64,000 bases of DNA from Fragum whitleyi (GCA_948146395.1 OX411543.1:65297474-65361473); one strand, 5' to 3'. Positions 11,875 to 23,803 are shown, numbered from the stretch's first letter. A program made the numbers and translations. The notes: generated from the letters alone by a model not told the origin.

Positions 11875-12960
11875 ATACAAATATCTGTGTGAAAACATCC
11901 CATATGATATTTTAAATGAAATCACATGGATATTTTAGAACAATGACATAATGCAGTTATTAGCTCACCTGAGCACTAAGTGCTCAAGTTGAGCTATTGT
12001 GATCATACAATGTCTGCCAACCGTCGACAGTCGTGTGTCATCCGTTGTCCACAATTTCTTTAAACATCTTCTTCTCCTAAACTTATGGTCCAATCTTGAT
12101 GAAACTTGGCAGGGATGTTCTTTGGTTCAAGCTCTACCAAAGTTGTTCAATTTATTGAAATCCGTCCTTAACTTTCTCTTTACCCTTAAAAAAAGCATGA
12201 AAATAAGAAAATCTTCAAAAATCTTCTTCTCTAAAACCAGAAGGCAGACAGCTTTCATATTTGGCATGTAGCATCATCTAGTGGACCTCTACCAAGTTTG
12301 TTCATATCAAGACCCTTGGTTCATATTTGGGCTCCATCCAGGCGCATCCCTTTTAGCTCATCTGGCCACGATGTTTGAAAATAGGAAAATCTTCAAAAAT
12401 ATTCTTCTCTGAAACTAGATGGCAGACAGCTTTCATATTTAGTATGATGCATCATCTAGTGGACCTCTTCCAAGATTGTTGATATCAAGACCCTGGGGGT
12501 CAAATTTGGGCTCCGCTCGGATGCATCCCTTTTTACATAGAATCAAAGAGCGAAAAAGGCTTATTCTTCTTGCTCTTGGTAGAAAACATTCCATGGTATT
12601 GATATTATGCAGAAATTATCTCCTTGTTGACAATGTGATGTCCCAGGGGTCAAAGAGACTCAGGTGAGCGATCTAGGACCATCATGGTCCTCTCTTTTTT
12701 AGAAACTTGCATTTCTGTCAGAAACCAACAAAAAACAAGACAAATTGAGGGTATCAGATAAATGAAATATGTACTTAGGCTATTGTGTGAAAAAATATCC
12801 AACTTGGTTGTGGGAATTGATAATTGTCAAGGCTCAAATCCTTGTCAGATGATTTTTTCATACAATACATTAAATATGAATTATATATACCCATATATAC
12901 AGTATATACTGAGCATAGGGGTAACTAGGATTTTGATATTTATACACACACACTCAGAAG
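11875..12960 (+). repeat. Dispersed repeat, host for a family B insertion
   Basis: Flanks 11875-11960 and 12700-12830 match 52590-52840 base for base over most of their length (e.g. ACTATACAAATATC, CTTGCATTTCTGT, GGTTGTGG). The copy at 52.6 kb is continuous, so the middle part here is a later insertion. Confidence 0.75.
11962..12699 (+). mobile_element. Helitron/Helentron-like element, family B copy
   Basis: Head hairpin AGCTCACCTGAGCAC...GTGCTCAAGTTGAGCT. Inner units are repeated (AAATCTTCAAAAATMTTCTTCT twice, GGCAGACAGCTTTCATATTT twice). The inverted subterminal copy is CTCAGGTGAGCG and the terminal hairpin AGGACCATCATGGTCCT, then CTCTTTTTT. Its insertion is shown by the uninterrupted relative at 52.68 kb. 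Confidence 0.82.
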
Positions 12961-14500
12961 GCGACCACCAGAAAAATATATAAGATAAAGGCAATATTTG
13001 GAGTGAGACAATAGATGAATGTCATCCGTCCACTCCCCTTTTTATGAATTGAGCGTTGGTGAATAATCAGATCATCCTTAAGTTAAGATCATCCATTGAC
13101 GACATTTTTCTAAAGAGGATCTATTTCCATTACGCACTTGCCAAATGTGCGTAATGGGAGCTATGCCCTTGCTGAGGGGTATTCAAAGTCCTATCTCAGG
13201 CATATTTATTGTTATAATATTGATTTAAGTCTTGTTTAAAAAAATTGCAAATTTTTGGGATATTTCAACCTGTGGCTCATCTTTTTCTGTAGAAAGTAGG
13301 TATTGTATGCTAAGATAAGACTGCACATCTGATCTTAATCTATACTTTCTGCCAAAGCCATAATTATACACAGTAAAGAATGCCTTGAACAGTAGTATGA
13401 TACATATTAAGTAGAAAGCAGGCAGTTTAGACAAAGGTTAGGCTACCCATATGTGCCAACTAACCTTACTCTTTACTGTCTGCCAAAGTTTTGTGTACAG
13501 GAGAAAAGTGCCATGAAGAGAAGGAGAATGGCAAAGTAAACATTACACCAATGTACAGAGAACATGGGCACAAAGCTTAAACATCTTGGGCAACAGAACT
13601 TAGAAACTAAACAGATGGCCTTTCTAAAGCCAAGTAGCCAAGTTCCTTATGTAAGGTTTTTTGTCCTGCATAAGTCTTTGCAAATACTCATCCTTCACTC
13701 ATCAATAAAAGAATTGTGCATCATCTTTTACTCAAGAAAATTTAGCTTTTATCAGCAATCATTGTAATTAGAGCGGCTATAGAAAACATCCACAAAGTGG
13801 CCATCATTGAATATTCAATTATATATTCAACTGGTAAGTTGGTGGACTATACAATTATCAGATTAAGCAATAGATGTTTATCTGTAACCTACCTCACATG
13901 AATGGACCAGTCCTTTATTGTATGACAGTTATAGCTTAAAACTATTCCCAATATTAGTAAAAATGAAAAAAATCTCTTCTTTTCAAACTGCAAATTCTCT
14001 GAAATAGCAGTCTGAAAATGAGTATTCTAACATGGTTACAAAGAATTATAGACAGGAAGATGAATTGTAACAAATAATCATTCACCCAGATTTTATTTGG
14101 GGCTATTTTTGTGTGACTATAATAATGACAAGAAATACTAGCTTCAACCCAGTTATATAAAGATACTTATAATAGTGATACATGTATCCAACAAAACCAA
14201 CTGTGAACTATAATGTAGAAATATTACATATGAGAGGAATTAAAATGATTGGCATATTAGGGCATTTTTGAGGTAATTGTTAGTAAAACATTCTTCAAAT
14301 ACTCCTGCCTACAAATATAATATAAAAGAATTATACATTTGCTTGTACCATATCCACCTGTCTGTCTGTATTTTGTAAGATTGTTTGATTTGTGCGCCCT
14401 CATCAATAGACATATTATTTTACTAAAAAATTGGCATTTGTATTCACCATCATAAGAGTAATTTGACATACTATAAAGAGAGATAACTGTAGGACCATTT
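12961..14500. other. Intronic stretch, no gene
   Basis: 13310-13370 has a faint trace of the CCCTTGTCATGCTGAA MITE core (GACTGCACATCTGATCTTAA). 13800-13840 has ATATTCAATTATATATTC. No exon or RNA gene was seen. Confidence 0.45.
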
Positions 14501-14879
14501 TTAGCTCAACAATTCATAGTAAAGAGGGGGGCTATTCCAGTCACCCAGGCATTGGCGTTGGCGTAATGCATTGGTTAAGTTTTTTCATGCAACTATTTCT
14601 ATTGAAGCTATTGCTTTGAAACTTTATGCATGCCTCTGTGACCATAATATTAATCTTTAGATAAAGATTCATTACTCTGATATTGAATCCAGCGGAATTT
14701 GAAACCGTTTAGGAAAAGTACAACTATGTACAAGTGATGTATATCTGTTATAACTCTGTTTCTACTAAAGCTTTTGCTTTCATACTTTGCTCATGCTTCT
14801 GTGACCATATTTTTTTTTTTTTTACTCAAGGATAACATGTTAAAGGGTCAATTGACTCTTATTTCCATTGTGGTCCTAA

Positions 14880-15077
14880 CTCATTCCAGATCATACCCTA
14901 CACATTGAGAGAGAGGTAATGGGTTCTAACCATTGCTACCACCTTTTACAGCTGGGTGGACTGGGGCCCTGTCTGTAAAGTGTGCTGCCCATATATACAC
15001 TACCAGTCTCCAGTGTGGCTCAAACCCGAAACCACCAGATTATGAGTCGAGCACAGTAACCACTCGGCCAACAAGCC
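14880..15077 (-). mobile_element. tRNA-derived SINE
   Basis: Read on the - strand from 15077: TTGTTGGCCGAGTGGTTACT resembles an A box with the GGCCGAGTGG of Ser/Leu-type tRNAs. After ~50 bases comes GGGTTTGAGCC, a B box. The body continues through GGGCAGCACACTTTACAGAC to about 14880. A head fragment occurs at 9871-9899, so it is a dispersed family. Confidence 0.6.
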
Positions 15078-15210
15078 AAATAATATCAACCCCTAGACAA
15101 AAGTCATTATTCTGATACTGAATTTAGTGGAATTTTAACATTTTTAGGCCTTAAAACGTCTTGGTTAAGTTTTTATGTGAAACTTTTGTATATCAGTTCT
15201 ATTGCTTTTT

Positions 15211-16236
15211 AGCTCCACTGGCTGAAAGCCACTGGGGCTATATGGTGTTGTGTCCATCGTGCATCCATCCGTGCGTCTGTGCGTCCGGTCGTAAACTTTT
15301 TCTTTAAAAATCTTCTCCTCAGAAACTACAGGATGAATTTCAACCAAACTTCACAGGAATGATCCTTGGGTGACCTTCTTTCAAAGTTGTTCAAGAAATT
15401 TTGATCCAATGAAAAACATGGATTTAATGGGCATGGCTAATTTCCAAATATGGTAAAAAGTGATTTTTCTCAGGTTCTAACTGATGGATATCAACCAAAT
15501 TTTACATGAATGATCCTTGGGTGACCCTTGATCAGTCTACAAAAAATTATTGCGATCGGACGAAAATATGTATTTTATGGGCAGAGGTCATTTCTCTATA
15601 TGTTATATAGTGGAAACTTTGAAAATCATTTTCTCAGAATCTAATTGATGGATATCAACCAAATTTTACATGAATGATCCTTGGGTGACCCTTGATCAGT
15701 CTACAAAAAATAATTGCGATCGGACGAAAAATATGTATTTTATGGGCGGTGGTCATTTCTCTATATATGTTATATAGTGGAAACTTTGAAAATCATTTTC
15801 TCAGAATCTAACAAATGGATATCAATCAAATTTTACATGAATCATCCTCGGGTGACCCTTGATTAGTCTCAAAAAAATTATTGCGATCGGATGAAAAATT
15901 TGTTTTTTTATGGGCAGAGGTCATTTCTCTTTATGTTATATAGTGGAAACTTTGAAAATCATTTTCTCAGAATGTAACTGATGGATATCAATCAAACTTC
16001 ATTAGTATGATCCTTGGGTGATCCATTATCATGCAGCCAAAAATTATTGTCATTGGATGAAAAATTTGTATTTTATGGGTGGAGGTCATTTCTCTTTATG
16101 TTATATGGTGGAAACTTTGAAAATCATTTCAACATCAGTAGAACCAAAAATATTTAAAAATCTAGTCAAAACTTAGATTTGCTATTACAAGAATTTCAAG
16201 CCTGTGGAGCGACTCAAGCCATTCATGGCTTTCTAG
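15211..16236 (+). mobile_element. Helitron/Helentron-like element, family A copy 3
   Basis: Head AGCTCCACTGGCTGAAAGCC after a T-run, CCGTGCGTC microsatellite, about five ~165-bp units, tail GTGGAGCGACTCAAGCC, hairpin AAGCCATTCATGGCTT, CTAGTT. It lies in another repeat: TTGCTTTGAAACTTTATGC at 14608 resembles 16250 just past the tail, so host halves flank it. Confidence 0.83.
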
Positions 16237-16749
16237 TTCTACTTGAGCTATTGCTTGGAAACTTTGCACATGCTCCTGTGACCATCATATCATCCTCTAA
16301 ACAAAGATTCATTACTTTCATTAAATTGAACTTTTCAATGTTGATATGGATTTGTTGTTATTATGCAACACAAGGAATAGTATAGCTTCACTTTTCTCTG
16401 ACAGCTGTTGTTGTAAGAATTATGTCCCTTTTTGGCTTGCAGTTAACGAGACATAATTATCATAATACATTTTGGTGTGTGTGTGCCTGTCTGTTTGTCC
16501 CTCCGTCCATTCTGACTGAACAATTTCTCATACATTAATATTTAGATGGATTTCGAATAACTTGGCATGAGTAGGTGTACTATTTGTAAGAAATTTCTGG
16601 TAGTGTTAAGGTCACGGATAATGTCCAAATGTTATTTTGTGGGCTCAACAACATTTGTACTGGGACAACAATTTTACTTAGAATTTTTCACTATCCAGAA
16701 CAGATAAACAGCCAACCTTTAGCATCTGCATGTGGTGTTTTTGTTACAT

Positions 16750-17172
16750 GATCAGGGTTCGACACTAAAGGGAGTCCGGGAGTCAAAGACTCCTTGTTTA
16801 TCGGTTGGACTCCTTCCCTTTGCAAGAAAGGAGTCCAATGGACTCCAAGGATCATATAACAATATTTTGAAAAACTAATGCACAGAGCAGTGTTCTTTCT
16901 AACATTTGCCAAAACTTAATATATTTTCACTACAAAAGATGTTGAAGAAATCATTTGCTTGCATCCTGTAGTGTTGTGAGAAAAAGACACCTCTTCTTTG
17001 GTAGAATTTTGCGAAAAGAAGAAATTGCTTATAGCAAGCAATTTCTTCTTTTCCACAATGTTCTCCTATTTTGAAAATTTGGACTCCTTACTTTGAGCTT
17101 GGACTCCTTGATTACATGTGTTAGGAGTCCCATTTACTCCATAACCTCAGCCATTAGTGTCGACCCCTGATG
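16750..17172. mobile_element. TIR MITE with GGAGTC repeats and a piggyBac-MITE-like core hairpin
   Basis: The ends TCAGGGTTCGACACTAAAG and TTAGTGTCGACCCCTGA are inverted repeats. The inner part carries several GGACTCC/GGAGTCC words. Near 17017-17052 AGAAGAAATTGCTT...AAGCAATTTCTTCT is the same hairpin core as in the TTAA-flanked MITEs. Confidence 0.75.
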
Positions 17173-18080
17173 ATATTTTTATACAGCTATTTGGATCAGA
17201 ATAAATTAATGAAAGTGAAGTCCCCAACCAAAGGTTAAAGAATATGGTTACAAAAAAATGAGCTTTGCCTTTTCTTCTAAGGTGATGTGGCTTTCTTAAG
17301 TCTCACACCATCATAATTGATAACATGAAAGAACATGAAAGCTAAGGACTGGAGTACAAAAAGTGTCCTTTCTATAAGGAAGTAGTTTTGGTCCTTGTCA
17401 TTTTGTATGAATGTGTAATTGGATACTGTTGAATTTCCTTTCTTTTCACACCGGGCAGACCAAAAACTGTACAAGCAGATGTTTAAATTACACATTGTAT
17501 AAATATTAGTTTGGGAAGCAATCTTATGAAATTGAAAATTTGAATGAATAAGTTCCAACTTTCTAAAAAGTCTTTCAAGACTGCTTAAATCAAATTTAGC
17601 TCTATGTTATTTTAAATTCAGTTTTATTGGCAAATATCTTATTCTCCCTCTTTGTAACATATCAAGCATGTGAAATCAAGAAATACACAGAAATAAAATA
17701 GAATGGAGGACACAATGTGTTAATTCTGCATGATGGACCCCTGATCAGCTGCCACTAATGGGCAGATTAATCAATGATTAGTTGGTTAAGGCTTTTAATG
17801 GATGTTACGAGGTTTGAAAAGAAAGCCATAAATCATGGAATTTAATCAATTCCTAACATATGAATGAAAGCCAAAAGTATTATAATTCAATTGATCTCAG
17901 TTGGTAGAAGATGGGCAAAATTACAAAGTATATCATACTACAAATTATGTATACTGAGTGGCCGATTCACAAAAAGGCTCTTTTTTATATTAAAAAAAAA
18001 ATGAAAAGGTTATAAGGTATTATAAGTATATCAAACATGTTCTGTTAATTGTTTTTTACAAGGAGAAAATATTTTTAAAC
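17173..18080. other. Intronic stretch before the second SHB-like exon
   Basis: No exon, RNA gene or inverted repeat was recognised. AT-rich. Confidence 0.5.
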
Positions 18081-18086
18081 TTTCAG

Positions 18087-18198
18087 AGGTCAGTTTCATT
18101 GAAGGATGATTATTCTGTACCACCAGACAGACTGTCAAAGACCAGTGCTAGACCAAACAGTGAATCCCAGGACTATATAGAACCATATCAATCTCAAG
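18087..18198 (+). CDS. SHB-like adapter, spacer exon ending in a tandemly copied splice donor
   Basis: The acceptor TTTCAG ends at 18086 and the donor AAG|GTAAGC follows 18198. The exon is 112 bp, phase 0 in and phase 1 out, and encodes 37 residues including DDYSVPPDRL and SQDYIEPYQSQ. The two Tyr motifs (DYSVPP, DYIEPY) look like SH2-binding sites once phosphorylated, as expected for this adapter class. The last ~42 bp of the exon plus its splice donor recur as a tandem array reaching ~18740. Reading through the first donor meets a TGA eight codons on (GKPDHM then stop), so only the first donor keeps the frame open into 20047. Confidence 0.83.
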
Positions 18199-18740
18199 GT
18201 AAGCCAGACCATATGTGAATCCCAGGACTATATAGAATCATATCAATCTCAAGGTAAGCCAGACCAAACAGTGAATCCTAGGACTATATAGAAACAAATC
18301 AATTCCAAGGTAAGCTATACCAAACAGTGAATCCCGGAACTATTTAGAGCCATATCAATCTCAAGGTAAGCCAGACCAAACAGTGAATCCCTGAACTATA
18401 TAGAACCATATCAATCTCAAGGTAAGCCAGACCAAACAGTGAATCCCAGGACTATTTAGAATCATATCAATCTCAAGGTAAGCCAGACCAAACAGTGAAT
18501 CCCGGAACTTTATAGAAACATATCAATCTCAAGGTAAGCCAAACCAACCAGTGAATCCCAGGACTATTTAGAATCATATCAATCTCAAGGTAAGCCAGAC
18601 CAAACGTGAATCCCAGGACTATTTAGAATCATATCAATCTCAAGGTAAGCCAGACCAAACAGTGAATCCCAGGACTATATAGAAACAAATCAATTACAAT
18701 TTAAGCCAGACCAAACAGTGAATCCCAGGACTATATAGAA
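18157..18740 (+). repeat. Tandem ~60-bp array made of exon end plus 5' splice site
   Basis: About ten copies of a 58-60 bp unit follow one another. Each carries the end of the coding exon (AGTGAATCCCAGGACTATAT...) and the first intron bases. AAGGTAAGC is intact in nine copies counting the genuine donor at 18198; a tenth near 18690 has lost it (CAATTTAAGC). The array begins inside the coding exon and runs into the intron, so it arose by duplication across an exon-intron border. No acceptor-like tract is seen between units, so the copies do not look like separate exons. Confidence 0.9.
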
Positions 18741-20046
18741 TTATTATGAATTTCAAGGAAAAATATTTATGTTTAAGAAGCAAGATTCCTTGCCAAAAAT
18801 TGCCATTCTAGGGGCCAGAGCAAATCTTTTGTAAGTTCCTATAGATTTATAGGCACTTATAATAATTTTGTGCTGAACCATTATAAAGTGTGCAAAATGG
18901 CACAATAATAATAATTATTGCATTTATTTTAAAGATCACATGAAATCAAAATTGGATACAAATGCTTAATGATTTGAAATGCATGAAAAACATATTTATA
19001 AGAATTACTGTAAACGAACTGCTTTTGTACAAATGTGAATATATATATATATATTGGCATTGACTTATGACCTTAAAGCTATAAAAAAATATTTCAAAAT
19101 GGTATGTCAACTCTTAATAAAGATCAGAATTTATCATGCCACTTTATTTTAAAATTCATTCATAAGAAATAAATTATACAAGCTAATTCTTAATATTTGA
19201 CCTTGGCCTTGACCTTTAGGCCATAGAATTTCATCATAACGCCACAATTATTTATAATAGAGAACAATTGTGCAGAGTTATTCAGAAATCATCCATAAAT
19301 GTATGAGTTATGTTCTGGACAAGGTCAGGTGAAATTAGAGTGAACAGATTGATGAAAGGACAAGACCTAAACGATATTTAAAGCTTATTGGCAGAGGATA
19401 ATAAGCTTTATGTATATCTTAATAGTATAACTTTAGCAAAAAAATGTTATTACAACAACTTCATACTCATGTTGTTTTTTTTGAAAAAGGAGAAAAGCTT
19501 GACCATTAAAAAGTAATTACCATAATTGCTTAATCATCGAAGACTTAAAAAAGAAAAATTTGAGCCTATGTATGACATTTCCAACAATTTCTCATGTTTG
19601 CAATGTACAAACATTGAGCAGGGTAGACAGCCACACACTGTAGGCAGAGTATCAGATGACTGTCTAAGGAGGGGTCCAAACTTTACCTTTCTACAGGGAG
19701 CAAAGTGCAGACTCTGGGCAGACTATGTGGATGCATAGGCTGACCAGAGGCTTTGCTTTGTGTTTATGTCTAATTGAAGAAAATGTCACACAGGCTGAAA
19801 CTCCAAATATGCACAAAGCAAAGACTCTGATCGGCCTGTGTATCTGCACAGTCCAGAGTCTTCACTATGTGTTTGGTAGATAGATACGGTCTCAAAGTAT
19901 CTGTAGGCAATCAAGTAACTTTATATTTACAGTTTGGGGCTATCTATGCTATTTAATGTTTGCACCTCACTAACATTATATATAAATTGATGAAAATGTC
20001 ACACACATGCTGAAATATGAGAGATCTTGATTATCTGTTTTTACAG
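18741..20046. other. Intronic stretch with a small foldback element
   Basis: 18805-18880 is a hairpin element (CTATAGATTTATAGG centre, GGGCCAGAGCAAA / TTTTGTGCTGAACC flanks) of the same type as 21759-21822 and 25853-25925. 19038-19054 is a TA run. 19640-19870 contains AAGCAAAGACTCTG / CAGAGTCTTTGC-like inverted words and may be a decayed MITE. Confidence 0.5.
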
Positions 20047-20163
20047 CTGTTAGAGAAGGTGTGGGCACATCAATTTTGGCTCCTGACACTGGAGGTATTT
20101 ATGAGCTGGCCAAGGACATTACCCCACCCCCTACACAAACTACAGCACCACATAGGATAGAAG
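20047..20163 (+). CDS. SHB-like adapter, proline-rich spacer exon
   Basis: The acceptor TTTTTACAG precedes 20047 and the donor GAAG|GTCAGA follows 20163. The 117 bp enter and leave in phase 1 and encode 39 residues, among them GGIYELAKDITPPPTQTTAP. It has one Tyr in an acidic/hydrophobic setting (IYEL) and a PPP run that could bind an SH3 or WW domain. The recognition is structural: the phase match to both neighbours, no stop in frame, and composition like the flanking spacer exons. It cannot be assigned to a named domain. Confidence 0.83.
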
Positions 20164-20382
20164 GTCAGATCATCTTTCAAAACTCAGATTAAACTTTTGT
20201 TATGCTGAAATGCAGAAGATTCTGCTTTTGTCAGGAGGTATAGACAAAGATCAGCCTACATTTATGTTATGCTGAATTCCAGAAGATTTTAAACCAGAAA
20301 TAACTCAAGACTCATATTTTCAAAATGAATTCTGATTCACAATAACTACATCCAGTGCTTTCATGATTTTGATTCAAAGTAG

Positions 20383-20523
20383 TGGACCCTTAATAGTTGG
20401 GCAGAATTTCATAACCCATGAACTTTCACAATGTGGACAGAGGTTTCCTAAACCTCCTTTAGCACTGTTAAAGATCATTTCTTCTGAAAAGATGCGGAAC
20501 TATTACTGGTCCACTACGTTGAT
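20383..20523. mobile_element. GTAGTGGACC foldback MITE
   Basis: The ends AGTAGTGGACCCTTAATAGT and ACTATTACTGGTCCACTAC are inverted repeats and the centre AGGTTTCCTAAACCTCCTTT is near-palindromic. Relatives: 3232-3405, 43210-43282, 46876-47035, 60481-60597, 62855-62936. Confidence 0.7.
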
Positions 20524-20900
20524 GCAATTTTGCCAGGGTGACAAGGGATATCCCTCTACCACATGATTTACAGATACATTGTCGCTATAAAATCAGACAA
20601 AAAGATTGACCAATCAAAACACTTGTACATGGTGAGATGTTTGTTGAGCTCTCCACATTTTCTGCCATTTTTATTTCAGTCATTTTCACGGATAAGCAAC
20701 TTAAATGTTGTAACAAGCCGTAGTTTCAATAATTAGGCAGCCCTTCAGTGATTTGCCTTTTTTTACCAGTTTAGATATTCATCAATTGTTTTGGGAGTGG
20801 TATTGTCTTTGTCAGCCTCATTACGATGCCCCAGCATTGCCACATCAGAAGCATAGTGTCTTTGCCCGATCTGATTGTCTGATTGTCAGTTTACCTTTTA

Positions 20901-21142
20901 ACCCTTGTCATGCTGAATAAATTTTGGCTAAAAATTTTCATCAAAATCAAAGGGCAAAAAGTACTGAAAGTACCCACTATTGGTAAATTTTTAGTAGAAA
21001 AACTAAATCTATTGACAATTCTGGTTTGAAAGTGAGAAACAGGTGGTGTAGACTAATATCAGAATGCACGTATGTGCAGGCTGATGTTGGTCTATAGCTC
21101 CTGCCAAAGCAGGAATATCCCGGGTTCAGCATGACAAGGGTT
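20901..21142. mobile_element. TIR MITE (ACCCTTGTCATGCTGAA ends), copy 1
   Basis: Left end ACCCTTGTCATGCTGAATAA, right end TTCAGCATGACAAGGGT, about 242 bp. The core is a palindrome around GGCTGATGTTGGTCTATAGC. Other copies lie at 23203-23447, 31461-31702 and 59653-59870, with relics elsewhere. Confidence 0.83.
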
Positions 21143-21149
21143 GATTATA

Positions 21150-21460
21150 TGATTGACCTTTATAGTTGGTCATAACTTTTGAAATTATAAGCGACAGAGC
21201 CTTCATATTTCACATGAGTATGACTTGTGACAAGACTTGTCTGTTAGTACCTCTTTCAATGTCATGTGTCAAGGTCAATGTCAGTTTTCAAGGTCAAAAA
21301 CATTGCCTGTGGAACAATTCAAACTTCACATTGAATTTCATTGGGCTGTTGATCACTAAATTTAATTAAGTTACAATAATGATTACCGTATCATATCAAA
21401 CTATTGTTTTCTGAAAAATGGCAGGGCCCGGGGTATTTGTGTTCAACAAACAAATCTTGA
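21150..21460 (+). mobile_element. Family D element, head lost
   Basis: The body ATAACTTTTGAAATTATAAG, CTTCATATTTCACATGAGTA and AAGGTCAATG matches 32900-33000. The tail CAGGGCCCGGGGTATTTGTG ends in CAACAAACAAATCTTG. Confidence 0.5.
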
Positions 21461-21851
21461 TAGCATTTATGTTGCATTTCACTTGATTTTAGAGGAATAT
21501 GTGTCTGCAATTTTCAAATTTTCAATACTTTTGCTGAAAAAATGTTAAAAAATCTATTCTCTGAGAGGACCAAAAGAAATCAGCCACTCTCCCGAGATTA
21601 TTGATAGTTTTGTCCTTCAGTAACTTTGTGACGGTCAACCATCACAGTGAAAATAGGTCTTTTGAGGAGTAATTGTCAATTGTGACAGTAAGCTGTCACA
21701 TCCAAGACTGCTAACAGCCAAGTTACAGATACTTCAGACTCATATTTTAAGGGGTCTGAGCAACACTATTGTAAGTGCCTATTAATATAAAGGCACTTAG
21801 AATAGTAATAATTTGACCTCACCAATTCTCCTTTCAATGAATTTCTTTCAG

Positions 21852-22685
21852 ATTTCTCCAGAAATCAGTATAACCATTTAGTGTCACATGCTACAACTAC
21901 GCTACAAAACACACGAATAGACGAAGATACAGAAAACTATGATCATTTAAATACATTTGACAGAAAACCTCATCGCAGGGTCGAAAACTGGAATTTCAAT
22001 CAAGAACAGTCAAATAAGCAATCACCAAAATCCATGGCAAACCTAAGACAGGGATCAGCGACCCCCGAAGATTTTTTTCTTGCCAGAGATCATTTAAGGA
22101 ATATTCCAACCTGTAAATATGAGGATCTACCTTCTGAATATCAGGAACCTTGGGATACAGAGGAGGGACAGAGAATATTCTCTCAATTGATGAAGAAAGC
22201 AGAGAGATCGGACGAGAGAAGGTCCTCAACAGATAAAACTTCCATAACTAGAGGACGACAGTTTGAGGGTGCTAGACAGCCAAAAAGTGGACAGAATGTG
22301 TCACAGAGTAAAGGTGCAGGAGTTAAAAGCCAAAGTAGCTTAGACAATAATGCTAATTTATACGAATGTTCATGGGAGACATCTAATACAACGTCTAGCA
22401 GCGCTGAAATTGACAAACCTTCTAGTCCAGAGATGAAGCCAAAAGTTCCGCCCCATAAAGCTCGAAAACCAATAATAGCAAATTACGAAGAAGCATGGGA
22501 TACTGAGGCCAAGCAGAGACAGTTTGAAGAAAAGTTGGAGAAAGTAAGAAAGCAGCGTATGAGCGAGGGTATAATATCCGATAAAGACCTTCCAAATGTT
22601 AGTAACGAGACTGATGACTTTGAACCAGTATTTAATAGTTTACCAGCAAGACCAAGGATAGAACCTCAAACATCTTCCCCTGGTG
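21852..22685 (+). CDS. SHB-like adapter, large central exon with two YxxxWD boxes
   Basis: The acceptor TTTCTTTCAG ends at 21851; the donor GGTG|GTGAGT follows 22685 and is succeeded by TAG in frame. The 834 bp encode 278 residues, phase 1 in and out. Two related boxes stand out: SEYQEPWDTEEGQRIF (about 22132-22179) and NYEEAWDTEAKQRQFEEK (about 22481-22534). Both have a tyrosine followed by an acidic-Trp-Asp core and a charged helix, like the repeated Tyr-x-x-Pro-type motifs that lie between the N-terminus and SH2 domain of Shb-type proteins. A basic proline segment (KPKVPPHKARKP) precedes the second box. The rest is Ser/Thr/Asn-rich and probably disordered. This is the longest open stretch in the window. 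Confidence 0.9.
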
Positions 22686-23202
22686 GTGAGTAGACACACA
22701 ATTATACTGAAATAGAGCATTTGTGTTCAGGACTTGAGATTATTGGTTTGTTTTAAAACTATTTATTTTACATTGATTGGGAATCAAGTTCTTACAACTT
22801 AGATTAATCCCTCTCGATTCTGCTTCCTAGAAAATTCTTCAGCACTTGCATCGAATGTGTGGGCCAATGAAAGAACCAAGATCGAATGCTGCTCCCAGGA
22901 CCTTTGGGTCAAAAGACCGATCCTCTTACTGTAGACCACAGACACCACCTGAGATTATAAAACTTTTTCAAACTGAAATGAAAATTTAAATAAATGTATA
23001 AACATAAAAGATAACATAAATAATTTGTTATCTTTAACAACTTATTAATATTATCTTTTACATTCATACATTTATCATAGTATTACAATAAAATTAAAGC
23101 TCTAATCTCAAGTTGAAATTTGAGAAAATTTACAGTTGATAGTGAGAATAGTTTATAATCACTGACCAAAATTCCCTTTGAGACAAGATCATCTTAAGCT
23201 TA
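22686..23202. other. Intronic stretch, possible SINE remnant
   Basis: Around 22880-22950 AGGACCTTTGGGTCAAAAGA and CTTACTGTAGACCACAGACA might be a decayed tRNA-like body, but no A/B box pair can be defended. Confidence 0.25.
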
Positions 23203-23447
23203 ACCCTTGTTATGCTGAATAAAAATTCTTGGTAAAAGAATTTCAAAATTGAAAGTTCTTTAGGCACTGGATGCACTATATGTGAGTAAATATTCATTTT
23301 GGAAATTAAATTTTAAAGGGTTTTTTTGGTTCAAAAAAGGCAAAACAGGTGGTATAGACAAAGATCAGACTGCAAACATCTGCAGGCTGATGTTTGTCTA
23401 TAGCTCCTGCCAAGGCAGGAATATTCCCGGTTCAGCATGATAAGGGT
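23203..23447. mobile_element. TIR MITE (ACCCTTGTCATGCTGAA ends), copy 2
   Basis: Ends AACCCTTGTTATGCTGAATA and CGGTTCAGCATGATAAGGGTT; same core as copy 1. Confidence 0.82.
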
Positions 23448-23803
23448 TAGTAATTTATGATGCCCTAACTTTGATAATTCATTGGACATTTTGCTTTACA
23501 AATGTTTGCTTGCCTATCTGTCAGCTCAAAACTTATCCTATGAACTTAACATTTCCCTGTATTTTCAACACTATTTCAATTACAAAATGAAATTTTCTAC
23601 ATCTTTCAAAAATTTGAGAAATTTCCTAATGCTAAAAACCTGAGGTATTGCTTAAGCCTTCGTGTTATCATTGTCATACAAAAACTAACATTTAGTCAGA
23701 TATCTGGTTCTACTAAGGCAAAGTAGTTCTATGTCAAAATAGCAACTATACTATCAAGGGGGATAACTCTATATGCATTTTTTGTAAATTATGCCACTTT
23801 TCC

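Noticed and set aside
18157..18740. Series of microexons, one per 60-bp unit
   Set aside because: Each unit has a donor but no branch/pyrimidine/AG acceptor, and reading through the unit meets a stop, so separate exons are unlikely.
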